Below are positions 6,019-6,020 of a DNA stretch of 6,020 bases, one piece after another. The notes below the pieces were generated by a model. The model worked only from the letters and a program-made list of their open reading frames with translations, was not told where the DNA came from and made no database searches. Source of the stretch: Lutibacter sp. (lineage in GTDB: Bacteria; Bacteroidota; Bacteroidia; Flavobacteriales; Flavobacteriaceae); contig DPCK01000100.1 in NCBI GenBank assembly GCA_003516285.1, positions 11,769-17,788 of the forward strand. The letters are read 5' to 3'. How positions within the stretch are numbered: position 1 is the stretch's first letter; each line of letters begins with the position of its first letter. The position numbers were made by a program, and so were the translations under genes.

Positions 6019-6020
6019 CA

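Overview
The window looks like a chromosomal segment of a flavobacterium (Bacteroidota, Flavobacteriaceae). The DNA is AT-rich, Shine-Dalgarno sequences are weak or absent, and every well-placed promoter candidate carries the Bacteroidota -7 box TAnnTTTG (or a one-mismatch form) about 20-30 nt before a start codon. The protein sequences also look flavobacterial. No CRISPR array, tRNA, rRNA, insertion sequence or phage gene was seen. This is mostly housekeeping DNA.

Layout: (1) 1-624 (+) is the 3' part of a multi-spanning membrane transporter, most likely of the Nramp divalent-metal family. (2) 672-1544 (+) is a complete lipoyl synthase gene, lipA, with both iron-sulfur cluster motifs and the C-terminal RSSY motif. 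(3) 1545-1849 is a non-coding stretch with a perfect bidirectional terminator at 1795-1820, a degenerate second copy of its hairpin 93 nt upstream, and an orphan promoter-like sequence between them. (4) 1850-2574 (-) is a broken lipoprotein gene in three frames. (5) 2635-3303 (-) is a broken uracil-DNA glycosylase gene, ung, with an internal TAG between two mutually compensating insertions. (6) 3304-3517 is a divergent promoter region with eight tandem degenerate heptamers. (7) 3518-5725 (+) is a complete MutS2-like ATPase gene that lacks the usual C-terminal Smr nuclease domain. (8) 5726-5850 is a short spacer made largely of further degenerate 7- and 8-nt repeats. (9) 5851-6018 (-) is the C-terminal end of an acidic protein of unknown function that runs off the window.

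Two things deserve attention. First, four apparent small insertions (+1, +2, +1, +1) fall within about 750 bp and break two neighbouring minus-strand genes, while lipA and the MutS2-like gene on either side are clean. This is either a local sequencing or assembly-quality problem or real decay of a two-gene block, and reads would settle it. Second, the spacers hold short-period degenerate tandem repeats (7 and 8 nt) of unknown role. Functionally, ung and the MutS2-like gene are divergently transcribed DNA-maintenance genes, lipA supplies lipoate-dependent enzymes, and the transporter is presumably for metal uptake. I found no convincing new multi-gene system.
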